Below are positions 55,013-64,000 of a stretch of DNA of 64,000 nucleotides, in pieces (the stretch's first letter is position 1; each line of letters begins with the position of its first letter). The notes beneath the pieces were generated by a model, which made no database searches, had not been told where the DNA came from, and saw nothing but the letters and a program-made list of their open reading frames with translations. Source of the stretch: Corallium rubrum (Eukaryota > Cnidaria > Anthozoa > Scleralcyonacea > Coralliidae); assembly GCA_964035015.1 (NCBI GenBank), contig OZ036005.1:7950188-8014187 (forward strand). Direction: 5' to 3'. The translations under genes were made by a program, and so were the position numbers.

Positions 55013-56074
55013 GAACTACTGACCAAAGTAAGTCCCTTGATTGCCAAGAAAGACACCTGTATGAGACGGTCGATACCACCCAATGAATGTCTTGCTGTCA
55101 CTCTAAGATTTCTTGCAACAGGAGAATCTTATGCAAGCCTTGAATTCCAGTATCGAATAAGTCGATCTACACTGAGTATATTGATACCATCTGTCTGCCA
55201 GGCAATTCACAAAGTACTGAGCAGGGATTACATGAGATGTCCTTCCACAGAGCAAGAATGGCTGAAGATTGCAGGTGATTTTGAAGAGAGATGGAACCTG
55301 CCTAACTGCATTGGTGCAGGTGATGGAAAACACATCAGACTGAAGTGCCCATCCAATACTGGATCAGACTTCTACAACTACAAGTCTTTTTTCAGCAGTG
55401 TTTTATTGGCATTTGTTGGCCCACAGTACCAGTTCCTGTACATTGATGTTGGTTGCCAAGGTAGTGCCAGTGATGCTGGTATTTTCAGGAAGTCAACCTT
55501 GTGGAATGCTATCGAAACAAACATGATCCATATTCCCCCACCAAGACCTTTGCCACAGTCTGAAGATCCAATATTTGAAGTATCTGATGCAGCCATTGAC
55601 CATTTCTTTGTCTGTGATGACGCATTCCCACTGGGCAAACATCTGATGAAACCTTATCCAAGCAAAAATTTATCTGAAGAAAAAAGAATTTTCAATTATC
55701 GCCTGTCACGAGCCCGGAGAATAAGTGAAAATGCTTTTGGTCTGTTAGCTGCCCGATTCCGTATTTTTCACACTGTCATCAGCCTAAAGCCAGAGAGTGT
55801 AACCAGTGTTATCCTTGCTTGCTGTTCCTTACACAATTATTTGATGGCAAAATCCTCAACTTCATATGTACCTGTTGGTAGTATGGACGCTGAGGTGAAT
55901 GGCGAAATCTTGAATGGCAGCTGGAGAAATGATGTTGGCTCGAGCAAATTACAGTCTCTACCAAAAAGCAAGCAAAGGTGTCCACGTAATGCAGAGGAAA
56001 TGCGAGACATTATTTGCGAATACGTAAATGGACCAGGGGCAATTTCTTGGCAATGGAAGGTCTTGGTTGCATGA
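55013..56074 (+). CDS. HARBI1-like nuclease / Harbinger transposase, exon 2 (DDE_Tnp_4)
   Basis: 353 codons, giving 440 residues with exon 1, a normal length for the family. It begins ELLTKVSPLIAKKDTCMRRS with a helix-turn-helix region (RFLATGESYASLEFQYRISR, then STLSILIPSVC). The DDE catalytic residues are visible: GAGDGKHIRL (Asp), FVCDDAFPL (Asp) and ISENAFGLL (Glu), about residues 191, 290 and 326. No stop or frameshift is present. The polyadenylation signal AATAAA is at 56157-56162. Harbinger transposases cut and paste DNA with a Myb-like partner; HARBI1 is a domesticated relative. I see neither terminal inverted repeats nor the partner gene here, so it may be domesticated or a solo remnant still under selection. 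Confidence 0.9.
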   Translation, partial: ELLTKVSPLIAKKDTCMRRSIPPNECLAVTLRFLATGESYASLEFQYRISRSTLSILIPSVCQAIHKVLSRDYMRCPSTEQEWLKIAGDFEERWNLPNCIGAGDGKHIRLKCPSNTGSDFYNYKSFFSSVLLAFVGPQYQFLYIDVGCQGSASDAGIFRKSTLWNAIETNMIHIPPPRPLPQSEDPIFEVSDAAIDHFFVCDDAFPLGKHLMKPYPSKNLSEEKRIFNYRLSRARRISENAFGLLAARFRIFHTVISLKPESVTSVILACCSLHNYLMAKSSTSYVPVGSMDAEVNGEILNGSWRNDVGSSKLQSLPKSKQRCPRNAEEMRDIICEYVNGPGAISWQWKVLVA

Positions 56075-56162
56075 ACAAATGTTTTATTGTACTGTATTGA
56101 ATATATTTTTGTACGAGCTATATTTTTATATATATTTATACTAAATAAGATATTATAATAAA

Positions 56163-57045
56163 AACCAAGAAACTCAGCTGTTAGTTACTTTTTATAAATT
56201 ATAAATATTAAATAGAGATGTCAGAACTATCATATTTGTAACTTATATTTAATAATTTTAGTTTTGTATGGTATATATACATAGAAATATATTTCTTATT
56301 CTAACCTTGTTTGAAGCTTGACCCAGTTTTGAGTTCTGAATACACGGTATATGCAATATAGTCTATACAGACAATGTCCTCACAAGATTGTAAATAAACC
56401 AGTTTAATATCATTCATAGCACATAAATTATTACTCGGGCGACTGTGGTCGGACGAGTCTAGGTTTCGGCTCTGTTATTTTTTAATTTATTTTTTTTTTG
56501 TGTCGACAAATTGCAATTATTGCATCATCCCGATAGGCTTTGCGAAACCACGCCGTTGTATATATCATGGCGCAGGAGTCATGCATTTTTTCTCTCCCGA
56601 CGGCCTTTGGTTGTGTTGTTCGAAGTGAATTTGTGTTTTAATGATAAACACGCTCACATTGCTTACAATAGACTATAGTAGACCTGGGTTGGTCGGCGAT
56701 CTCGATAACCGTACGCTGAAAATGTGTAGTACTCGATCAAACTTTATACGAAAATTCTCGATCAATGTGTTCTCGATCAATTTACATGATCTTACATGTG
56801 TTAATATTAATTAAATTGTCCTGACAATGTTGCTCAAGTGCTGTAAATCAAAGAACAAAGAAAGTTGATAAAGCCAACTTGGAAGTGAAAGGTAAACATG
56901 CTGTGTTTTACATCTTCATCGAGGTTGACATTTAACTGAACTGACTTGTCTGTGAATGCTGTATGTGGTTTCCTTTATTTTTACTTGTATTGTTTATTAT
57001 TGTAATTAAACACTTTATACATTACTTTCATCTAGTGTGTATTAT
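56163..57045. other. Intergenic sequence between HARBI1-like gene and LDLa unit 2
   Basis: AT-rich, with a short GC-richer part at 56430-56620. No gene, RNA or clear repeat. Confidence 0.5.
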
Positions 57046-57667
57046 TGTACGACACGCACCAATGTTATGCACGCATGTTTATCAAGTCATTTTCAAGTGA
57101 AACCGTCTGTAGATGAATCAAAGTTCCGTGGATTGACTCAGCCATCCGTTTCGATCAGATCGAAAACTTTCAATCTTCTTCATGTAAACGCAACAAGTAA
57201 AAAACAACATGCAAGATTTGACTTGAACACTTCTCGCCCACTTCATCTAAATTTGTTATCACGACAAAATCACTGTTTTGTTTTTGAATAATATTAGTAA
57301 TATTTACTATGTACGAAATTTGAGAAAGCGAGCTAATAAAATGAATAATAAGATATCAAACACTATAGTCAACTATATTGACCATTTTAATACTAAGATA
57401 TCGACGGAAAGTTAACAGAGGTTAACATTTTCTTTATTATTATTTTTTTTGTTTTCGTTCTGGTCCACAAACACATCTGTCGGTGGTTCCCCAAGCAAAG
57501 TTCCCGCGGAGAGCGGAGCTGAAGCCCCTCCTGATATTTCCACATTTTTATGTCGCGTCTTCTTTGTGAGAATCTCCTCGGAGACACGAGCTGAAGCTCC
57601 ACCTAGACTGAATAAAATCACAGTAAATTAAATCTTGAACAAAATAAATAAAATACTGAGCAAAGAC

Positions 57668-57675
57668 TATTTAAG
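57668..57675 (+). promoter_or_regulatory. TATA-like box of LDLa gene copy 2
   Basis: TATTTAAG in the same position as in copy 1. The 5' UTR intron is 57798-57924 (GTAAGA to TTTCAG). Confidence 0.45.
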
Positions 57676-57939
57676 ACAGCGGGTTTGCAAGGTCTTGCTA
57701 CAGAACACTGATCCCATCGTTCAGAAAAGTTACCTCTTTGGTTGACGGAAAGAAACTACCGTATACCAATTTGTCAGAAAGAAGCTATCATTGCCAGGTA
57801 AGAAAGATCTTTCTTAAAACAGTTATATTAGTACTATATAGTTTATTTTTATACTGTAAATCCCAGACCCAGACAGTTTTAACAATACCTGTACTAAACC
57901 CCTTTTTTTCTACATTAATTTCAGATATTTGCTTTCGAA

Positions 57940-58626
57940 ATGCATTTAGTGATAGTTGCTTTATCTATCATGTTCGCCCAATCCGTGTTGGGTTCAACGT
58001 ACCAATACGCAAGACGTTGCAAAAGTAAAACGGAGCCTTGTATCAGTTTGCGATGCAGCGCATTAGCTCAGTCTGGCTCCTTCCCATACAGCCTCCTCTA
58101 CAGTTGTTGCAAGGGTAAAGTTTTCGACGAGAAAAACTACGTCTGCGTGAATTCCGGCGGTATAATAAGCACGAGAACCTGCAATCCATGTAAAGAGTTT
58201 CGGTGTGGAAACGGCCAATGCATTCTTAAGAGCTGGAAATGTAACGGTATGAAGGAATGCAAAGATGGTTCGGACGAAGTCGGCTGTGGTTCTTGCTTTT
58301 ACACCTCCCAGTTCCGTTGCTCCAATGGGCGATGCATAAATCCCAACTATGTATGCGACAAGGATAACGACTGTGGCGACAACACCGATGAGATGGGCTG
58401 TCTCAGAAAGATTGGAGGTTCCTGCGGTCCATATAGCTTCCGTTGTGATAATGATAATTGTATTTCAAAGTACAGTGCTTGCAATAGATACAACAATTGC
58501 GGAGACAATTCTGACGAGCAAGGCTGCCGTTCATATGGCAGAAAACGCAACGAACTCCCCAAGACAACTGAAAAGCCAAATAACGGTACTGAAAAAGATG
58601 GCGAAACAGATCTATACGCGTCTTAA
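57940..58626 (+). CDS. Secreted protein with three LDL-receptor class A repeats, copy 2
   Basis: The predicted 228-residue protein is identical to copy 1: signal peptide, six-cysteine N-terminal region, three LDLa repeats and a polar tail. The promoter region, 5' UTR intron and polyadenylation signal (AATAAA 58958-58963) are also kept, so both copies look expressible. The intron and flanks carry several differences (for example an extra TA in the intron), whereas I saw none in the coding exon. Confidence 0.9.
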   Translation: MHLVIVALSIMFAQSVLGSTYQYARRCKSKTEPCISLRCSALAQSGSFPYSLLYSCCKGKVFDEKNYVCVNSGGIISTRTCNPCKEFRCGNGQCILKSWKCNGMKECKDGSDEVGCGSCFYTSQFRCSNGRCINPNYVCDKDNDCGDNTDEMGCLRKIGGSCGPYSFRCDNDNCISKYSACNRYNNCGDNSDEQGCRSYGRKRNELPKTTEKPNNGTEKDGETDLYAS

Positions 58627-59066
58627 GATAATCAGGACTTCCATGTTTCCACTTGCTATTTTTTTACCTATTTCTATCATTGCTTAGTTGTAATCATTGC
58701 TTTACTTTTGCAATAGGTCGTTAACTGTTCATTAAGTAACATTATAAGATCAAGTAACAATTTCAATATATCACAAGCTTTTTTATAGATCGTAAATCGT
58801 AATGGCTTTTTTATAGATCGTAAATCGTAATGGCCAGCGAATTAATCTCATGTATTACTAGTATATGTGTGGGTTTTTAAGGCTAGCTAAGCTGATGTAT
58901 TCATTTCTAGAGCTGGACGTCTTTTTTAAAAAAATAGCATGTATCGTTTTTACTTGAAATAAAGTGAAACTGCATGTTTTCATGTAAACAATTTTCGTGG
59001 AATATTTTGAATTAAATGGTCAGACCAACGGACCTTGCAGAGTTGCCCAGTATAATGGCTTACAAG

Positions 59067-59072
59067 ATATAT

Positions 59073-59142
<70 letters not shown>
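59067..59142. repeat. (TA)n microsatellite
   Basis: About 35 units; the matching tract in unit 1 has only about 14. Confidence 0.95.
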
Positions 59143-59146
<4 letters not shown>

Positions 59147-59731
59147 TTTCGCAGTAATTTTTCGTTGTTATCTAAATTGGCTTCAATTATTGTTTATCAG
59201 ACTCACTGGATGCTTAAAACCAACCTCCTCACTCGGTCGCTAATTCCCTTTCCCCTCCATAGAGACACGGACTTGATATAAGCTTCAAGTTGGCAGTAAA
59301 ATTTCTGTTTATTACTGATCAATTCGGGGCCACTTGAACACCTTGCAACTAATCGAGCTTTTGAGCTATAAAATTAAGAAATGCAAATATTAGTGCTTTA
59401 ATAAACATATCCTAAAAGTATATATTTTTACTGGATCATTTCAGAAAACTGTCGAATACACTCAATAGGTAAAAAGGTGTTTTATTTGTTTATTGAACTG
59501 TTTGACTTTGATTCGATCTTGCAGCTGTTTCCGTCTTCGCTGTCAGCTTGCCTGGCTATTTAATAGGCATTCACTCGCTACTCCCGCAATCTTGGGATCA
59601 TCTATATATGGTCTTATGGGAAGTACTTGGGACAACAAGTGGGCAATTTGTCTGTGCTGACCAAAAAGTGGCGGGCGTATTTTTTTCTTCACCGCCATTT
59701 TCTTTACGCGAAAGTCAAATATATACGATTT

Positions 59732-60088
59732 TAATTTTATTTTATTTTATTTTATTTTACTTTGCTTTGCTTTACTTTACTTTACTTTACTTTGCTTTGC
59801 TTTGCTTTGCTTTGCTTTGCTTTGCTTTGCTTTGCTTTGCTTTGCTTTACTTTACTTTACTGTACTTTACTGTACTTTACTTTACTTTACTTTAATTTAG
59901 TTTACTTTACTTTACTTTACTTTACTTTACCTTACTTCACTTCACTTCACTTCACTTCACTTCACTTCACTTCACTTCACTTCACTTCACTTCACTTCAC
60001 TTCACTTCACTTCACTTCACTTCACTTCACTTTACTTTACTTTACTTTACTTTACTTTACTTTACTTTACTTTACTTTACTTTATCTT
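59732..60088. repeat. (CTTTA)n, (CTTTG)n, (CTTCA)n pentanucleotide array
   Basis: Blocks of TTTTA, TTTGC, TTTAC, TTCAC (about 25 units from 59934) and TTTAC again. Much longer than the unit 1 array. Frames of FALLC or LHFTS peptides here are artefacts. Confidence 0.95.
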
Positions 60089-60645
60089 ATTTTATTAGCT
60101 TGCCATATTTTTACATAATAGAAATAAATTTTAAAAATTACAGAGAAAAATATAAAGGAACACGATACACGATGGCAGGATATCCGCTGAACAGCAGCGC
60201 CAATTACTGCGGGCCCAACAAAACAAAAACGAACAAATATTAACAAGACGCCTACTCAGCCGTTCACTCGGGCTACAGTAGGCGGCTGAGCGCACGAAGT
60301 TGCCAAAGATAAATGGAACTGAAGTGTTTTCGAAGCAATCACTAAAATTTGAACACATTGGTCACGTACAATTGTGTATACCAATGATTCATATATGACA
60401 ACAAATTAATCAGTTGACAAAGGACTATACCATTTTTGGGCCATTTATCACAGTATTTAATTATTCTTTAAAAAGTTTACATTTTTTGGTGAGAGTCTTC
60501 TTGATTCACTTGTTGAGAGTCTTCTTGATTCACTTGTCGTGTTATTATTTATCACCCAGTGTTCCTTTGCATGTGAACTACAGTACATTGCAATGTTGAT
60601 TGACAAGTTGGCCTGACCAACTTGCAAAGGTTTCAGCAAGATTTA
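60089..60645. other. Intergenic, no gene seen
   Basis: Contains a 25-bp tandem duplication (GAGAGTCTTCTTGATTCACT twice, 60491-60540) and a short CTCAGCCG/CGGCTGAG inverted pair. Nothing else recognised. Confidence 0.5.
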
Positions 60646-61654
60646 CATAGGCGTACGGGTCGGGTGGGCTACAGCCCCCCCCCCCTCCCCCCCTCCCAAT
60701 TTTGGGCATCTCAGATTTTTTGGGGCAGCAAGAGAAATTTGGGCAAAGGGTTTTTAAAAAGTTTCCATTTTTTTCAAAAAATAAATATCTTTGATAATCA
60801 AGAAGGTGAGACTCAAAGACTTTTTTATGTCTAAACGGGATAAATTACCTTACTGTCGGATAGTCACTAAACAATAGCTTTATTTTTGTCAAAATTTCGA
60901 AATTTTTCATTCTCAATGCCGAGAAGCATTGTGGTCTTGTAGAAATTTCATTCATGTACGTAATCACACAATTTTTCCCTTCCTCTCATGCTGTTGACCA
61001 AATGTCATGAATTATAAAGAGTGCTTAGTGAGTTGAAAATTAAAAGTTTCTATAAAACGCAACATGCACGGCACTTAAGGTGAGGTAATACCGGCAACAT
61101 TTTTCTTCAACTTGCAATGCAACATTGTTGCGTTGCAAGTTGAAAAGCGTTGTTGCACGTATTAATCCCCACCTTAAACATTGCCACGCAACAATGATTT
61201 TGTTGAAAGTTGAAAAAATTTGTTGATAAAAGTAGACTCCAGTTCTACTTACTGCAACATGCTGTTTCATCTTGCAACAAAATCATTGTTGCGTGACAAT
61301 GTTTGAGGTGGGTGGTAATACGTGCAACAACGCTATTCAACTTGCAACACAACAATGTTGCAGCAATTTGTTGCTCGTATTACTTCACCTTTAATGAACT
61401 TTTAAAAAATTGTTAAATTAAAACTTGTATGAGTTGCGTCGAAAACCTAGAGGTCGCACTTGTGAATAAAATCAGTAGATTTGAGTCACGTGCTAAGCAA
61501 CATGTTTTTCAGCATGCATGTTTATAGTGCATCATATGACAATCGTTTGTTTTCGATTGTTTCGTAAAAATGTGGGCAACTTGCGTGACTTTTTTTGGGC
61601 AAATGGTTTAACGCCCCCCCCCCCCCCCCGGAAAAAATTGTCCGTACGCCAATG
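60646..61654. mobile_element. Non-autonomous hAT-like element, 8-bp TSD, second family
   Basis: Termini CATAGGCGTACGG and CCGTACGCCAATG are inverted and flanked by AAGATTTA at 60638-60645 and 61655-61662. Both subterminal regions have poly-C runs. It carries a nested MITE at 61074-61393 and has no transposase frame. Confidence 0.8.
61074..61393. mobile_element. Nested MITE with GCAACAATGTTGC words
   Basis: Left CTTAAGGTGAGGTAATAC and right GTATTACTTCACCTTTAA are inverted. Many CAACTTGCAA and ATTGTTGCG words inside, as in the MITEs at 37841 and 46306. Confidence 0.75.
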
Positions 61655-61757
61655 AAGATTTATATCAGAAAATGAACATTTACTTAGTTTAACTACAATT
61701 TACAAGGGAGTGCTTCCTACTCACTAACAATGTTTGTGACATGAATTTCTATTCACT

Positions 61758-62221
61758 TAAAGTATATATGAAACGAAAATTAAGTTTGTCTTATTTCAAA
61801 GAACTCTTAAAATAATGGGGAATATCAATTTACAGGTTTTTCATATTTTACTTAGTTCTTGAGATATGAGATAACTTATGGTTCGTTTTTTTTCTAATTA
61901 ACATATTCGAAATCGTGAATATTTTTAAGGTTGTTAATCAAAATCACTTGTAACTTGTCTTCCATGTTTAGTTGCATGAACTGTAGCAATATGCAAAATT
62001 TCAAGTGATTTTTTTCAATAATCTTAAAAATATATTCGCGATTTTCGAGTATGTTAATTAGTGAAAAAACGAACCATAAGTTATCTCATTTGCATATCAC
62101 ATACGTCTAAATATCACAAGAACTAAGTAAAATATGAAAAAGCTGTAAATTGATATTCCCCATTATTTTAAGAGTTCTTTCAAATAAGACAAAATTAATT
62201 TTCGTTTCATATACACTTTAA
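61758..62221. mobile_element. MITE, AAAGTATATATGAAACGAAA family, copy 2
   Basis: Long inverted arms of about 130 bp: the left one has AAGTTTGTCTTATTTCAAAG and AACTCTTAAAATAATGGGGA, the right one the complements. Related to 39458-40052. Confidence 0.85.
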
Positions 62222-62440
62222 AGATAATATTGAATCTGTACACTAGATGTTTGCAAGTTGTTCAAGCCAAATTGACAATCACCATTGCAATGGTGCATAG
62301 TGATATTCCAAAGTAGCTAGCATGCAAGAGAACACCCGGTTTGACTGTTACTTTAATTTTAGGTATTTTATTGTCTTTTATTTTATGTACACTGACAATC
62401 TTGATAGTTCAGAATAAATTCATTGCCAATGTTCATAATT

Positions 62441-62686
62441 TCAATTAGGTGTTCTGAGTGAGTTATTTTGTAATTTATGTATCAAAGCACACAGACTCAT
62501 AGCTACACATTGCTGCCCTGCATTTTGGCCAAATATAGCAACATTACCTTGACTGTAAGGTGCATGAACAGTTTTACGGGGATCAATAAAAGTAGGACCA
62601 GGATTTTTCTCAATATCTCTACAAAGGTTGAACATGCAGTAACTCATCCTGTGGTTTAAATTCTTGTAAGTACTATACAGCTTCAA
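62441..62686 (-). pseudogene. Fragment: 2A-like motif plus cysteine-protease-like motif
   Basis: An 81-codon minus-strand frame. It opens KLYSTYKNLNHRMSYCMFNL, then RDIEKNPGPT, which fits the 2A ribosome-skipping consensus D(V/I)ExNPGP, although the Gly that usually precedes D is Arg. It continues PYSQGNVAIFGQNAGQQCVA, a pattern like the catalytic-Cys start of OTU or viral-type deubiquitinase-like peptidases (QG...FG.NAG.QC). It then stops at LRTPN. Such N-termini occur in large proteins of animal mobile elements. Here only the start is left, so it is a truncated element fragment. The protease assignment is inference from one motif. Confidence 0.6.
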
Positions 62687-62968
62687 AATTATTAAGACCT
62701 TTAGTTAGTAGTGCCGGTTTTGAATAAGACTTGTACCTTTCTGGACCAAGATTAACGGCGTTTATTTGAACAATGTATAGAGGAGAAAAATAACGATTTA
62801 CTAGAAAGTGCTCGCTCTTCGGTCTTGGGGGAAAAATTTCGATGGCTTTTAATTTTAATCAGCTTTCCTATACTATCAAAATGAAGCTCATTCTATCGTC
62901 TTCCTGGCCCATGACAAATCCCACGGTCACATGCATAATTCCACTTTCTGTGGGTTTGGTAGAAAACG
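62687..62968. other. No recognised feature
   Basis: AT-rich sequence between the 2A fragment and the heptamer satellite. Confidence 0.5.
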
Positions 62969-64000
62969 TGGAGTACGGAGTACGGAGCTAGTGCGGAGTG
63001 CAGAGTGCAGAGTGCGGAGTGCGGAATACAGAGTGCGGAGTACGAATTGCGGAGTGCGGAGTACGGAGTACGGAGTACGGAGTAAGGAGTAAGGAGTAAG
63101 GAGTAAGGAGTAAGGAGTACGGAGTAAGGAGTAAGGAGTAAGGAGTAAGGAGTAAGGAGTAAGGAGTGAGGAGTACGGAGTGCGGAGTGCGGAGTAAGGA
63201 GTACGGAGTGCGGAGTACGGAGTGCGGAGTGCGGAGTACGGAGTACGGAGTAAGGAGTACGGAGTAAGGAGTACGGAGTACGGAGTGCGGAGTACGGAGT
63301 GCGGAGTACGGAGTACGGAGTAAGGAGTAAGGAGTAAGGAGTAAGGAGTACAGAGTGCGGAGTAAGGAGTACGGAGTGCGGAGTACGAATTGCGGAGTGC
63401 GGAGTACGGAGTACGGAGTACGGAGTAAGGAGTAAGGAGTAAGGAGTACGGAGTGCGGAGTAAGGAGTAAGGAGTAAGGAGTAAGGAGTAAGGAGTAAGG
63501 AGTACAGAGTGCGGAGTAAGGAGTACGGAGTACGGAGTGCGGAGTACGGAGTACGGAGTGCGGAGTACGGAGTACGGAGTAAGGAGTGCGGAGTACGGAG
63601 TAAGGAGTACGGAGTACGGAGTGCGGAGTACGGAGTACGGAGTGCGGAGTACGGAGTACGGAGTAAGGAGTACGGAGTACGGAGTAAGGAGTGCGGAGTA
63701 CGGAGTACGGAGTAAGGAGTACGGAGTACGGAGTGCGGAGTAAGGAGTAAGGAGTGCGGAGTACGGAGTACGGAGTGCGGAGTACGGAGTGCGGAGTACG
63801 GAGTACGGAGTAAGGAGTGCGGAGTACGGAGTAAGGAGTAAGGAGTACGGAGTGCGGAGTAAGGAGTATGGAGTAAGGAGTGCGGAGTACGGAGTGCGGA
63901 GTACGGAGTGCGGAGTAAGGAGTACGGAGTGCGGAGTACGGAGTACGGAGTGCGGAGTACGGAGTACGGAGTAAGGAGTGCGGAGTACGGAGTAAGGAGT
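62969..64000. repeat. Heptamer satellite GGAGT[A/G][C/A], runs off the window
   Basis: Over 1 kb made of GGAGTAC, GGAGTGC and GGAGTAA units in irregular order, with rare variants (GGAGTAT, CAGAGTGC, GAATTGC). Seven is not a multiple of three, so all three forward frames read the same RSTEYGV-like peptide; none is a gene. Strings of units recur (for example at 63554, 63660 and 63930), suggesting higher-order copying. Confidence 0.97.

Larger units (their letters stand above)
57046..59880 (+). repeat. Segmental duplication, LDLa unit 2
   Basis: Direct duplicate of 50014-52780. Differences from unit 1 are scattered substitutions and length changes in the TA and pentanucleotide tracts. Confidence 0.9.

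Noticed and set aside
55103-55638. Minus-strand frames within HARBI1-like exon 2
   Set aside because: Shadow frames of a clearly conserved plus-strand transposase.
52466-60118. Frames of FALLC, FTLLY and LHFTS repeats at 52.5-52.9 and 59.5-60.1 kb
   Set aside because: Pentanucleotide microsatellite translations.
63509-63974. Frames of RSTEYGV-type heptapeptide repeats
   Set aside because: A 7-bp repeat without stop codons is open in all three frames; no start context, no other domain.

Overview
The window looks like AT-rich nuclear DNA of a non-bilaterian marine animal, most likely a cnidarian (a sponge cannot be excluded). The reasons are modular secreted/adhesion exons (SRCR, fibronectin III, LDL-receptor class A) with phase 1-1 introns, metazoan splice sites, and a very high load of non-LTR retrotransposons, Ty3/Gypsy elements, hAT-like and TTAA-type elements and foldback MITEs. 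There are no operons, ribosome-binding sites or CRISPR arrays. Host coding sequence is a few percent of the window.

Layout. 0-2.4 kb: a 5'-truncated, frameshifted LINE on the minus strand beside a possible tiny first exon. 4-12.4 kb: four SRCR exons (+) in two modules (A, B, A', B') made by a segmental duplication that also copied a LINE fragment, a 1.0-kb hAT-like element and a foldback repeat. 12.4-19 kb: MITEs, a LINE tail and a Gypsy fossil that carries an internal inversion and several nested insertions. 19.2-21.4 kb: about 2.2 kb of uninterrupted (CAAA)n. 21.8-23.3 kb: a LINE with a continuous reverse-transcriptase frame. 23.3-35 kb: six fibronectin III exons (+), all 312 nt and phase 1-1. 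The first intron is interrupted by a complete but disabled Gypsy element (81-bp LTRs, 5-bp target duplication, minus strand). 35-50 kb: essentially repeats, including a 1.2-kb compound microsatellite, two copies of a 298-bp element with 7-bp target duplications, several MITE families, a perfect 150-bp palindrome and a tRNA-like SINE head. 50-60 kb: two nearly identical copies of a small secreted three-LDLa gene, with an intact-looking two-exon Harbinger-type (HARBI1-like) gene between them. 60-64 kb: another hAT-like element, a MITE, a fragment coding a 2A-like motif joined to a cysteine-protease-like motif, and over 1 kb of a GGAGTNN heptamer satellite that runs off the window end.

How the genes relate. 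SRCR and FN3 exons share strand and intron phase and could belong to one modular extracellular protein or receptor, or to two neighbouring genes. No signal-peptide, transmembrane or terminal exon for either was found, so the gene(s) must be incomplete here or have exons I cannot recognise. The LDLa genes have their own 5' UTR exon, TATA-like box and polyadenylation signal, so each is a self-contained unit. The Harbinger-type gene is also self-contained. I did not find a clear new multi-gene system. The most unusual items are the 2A/protease fragment, the Gypsy copy with near-identical LTRs but a dead RT, and the identical LDLa coding regions.
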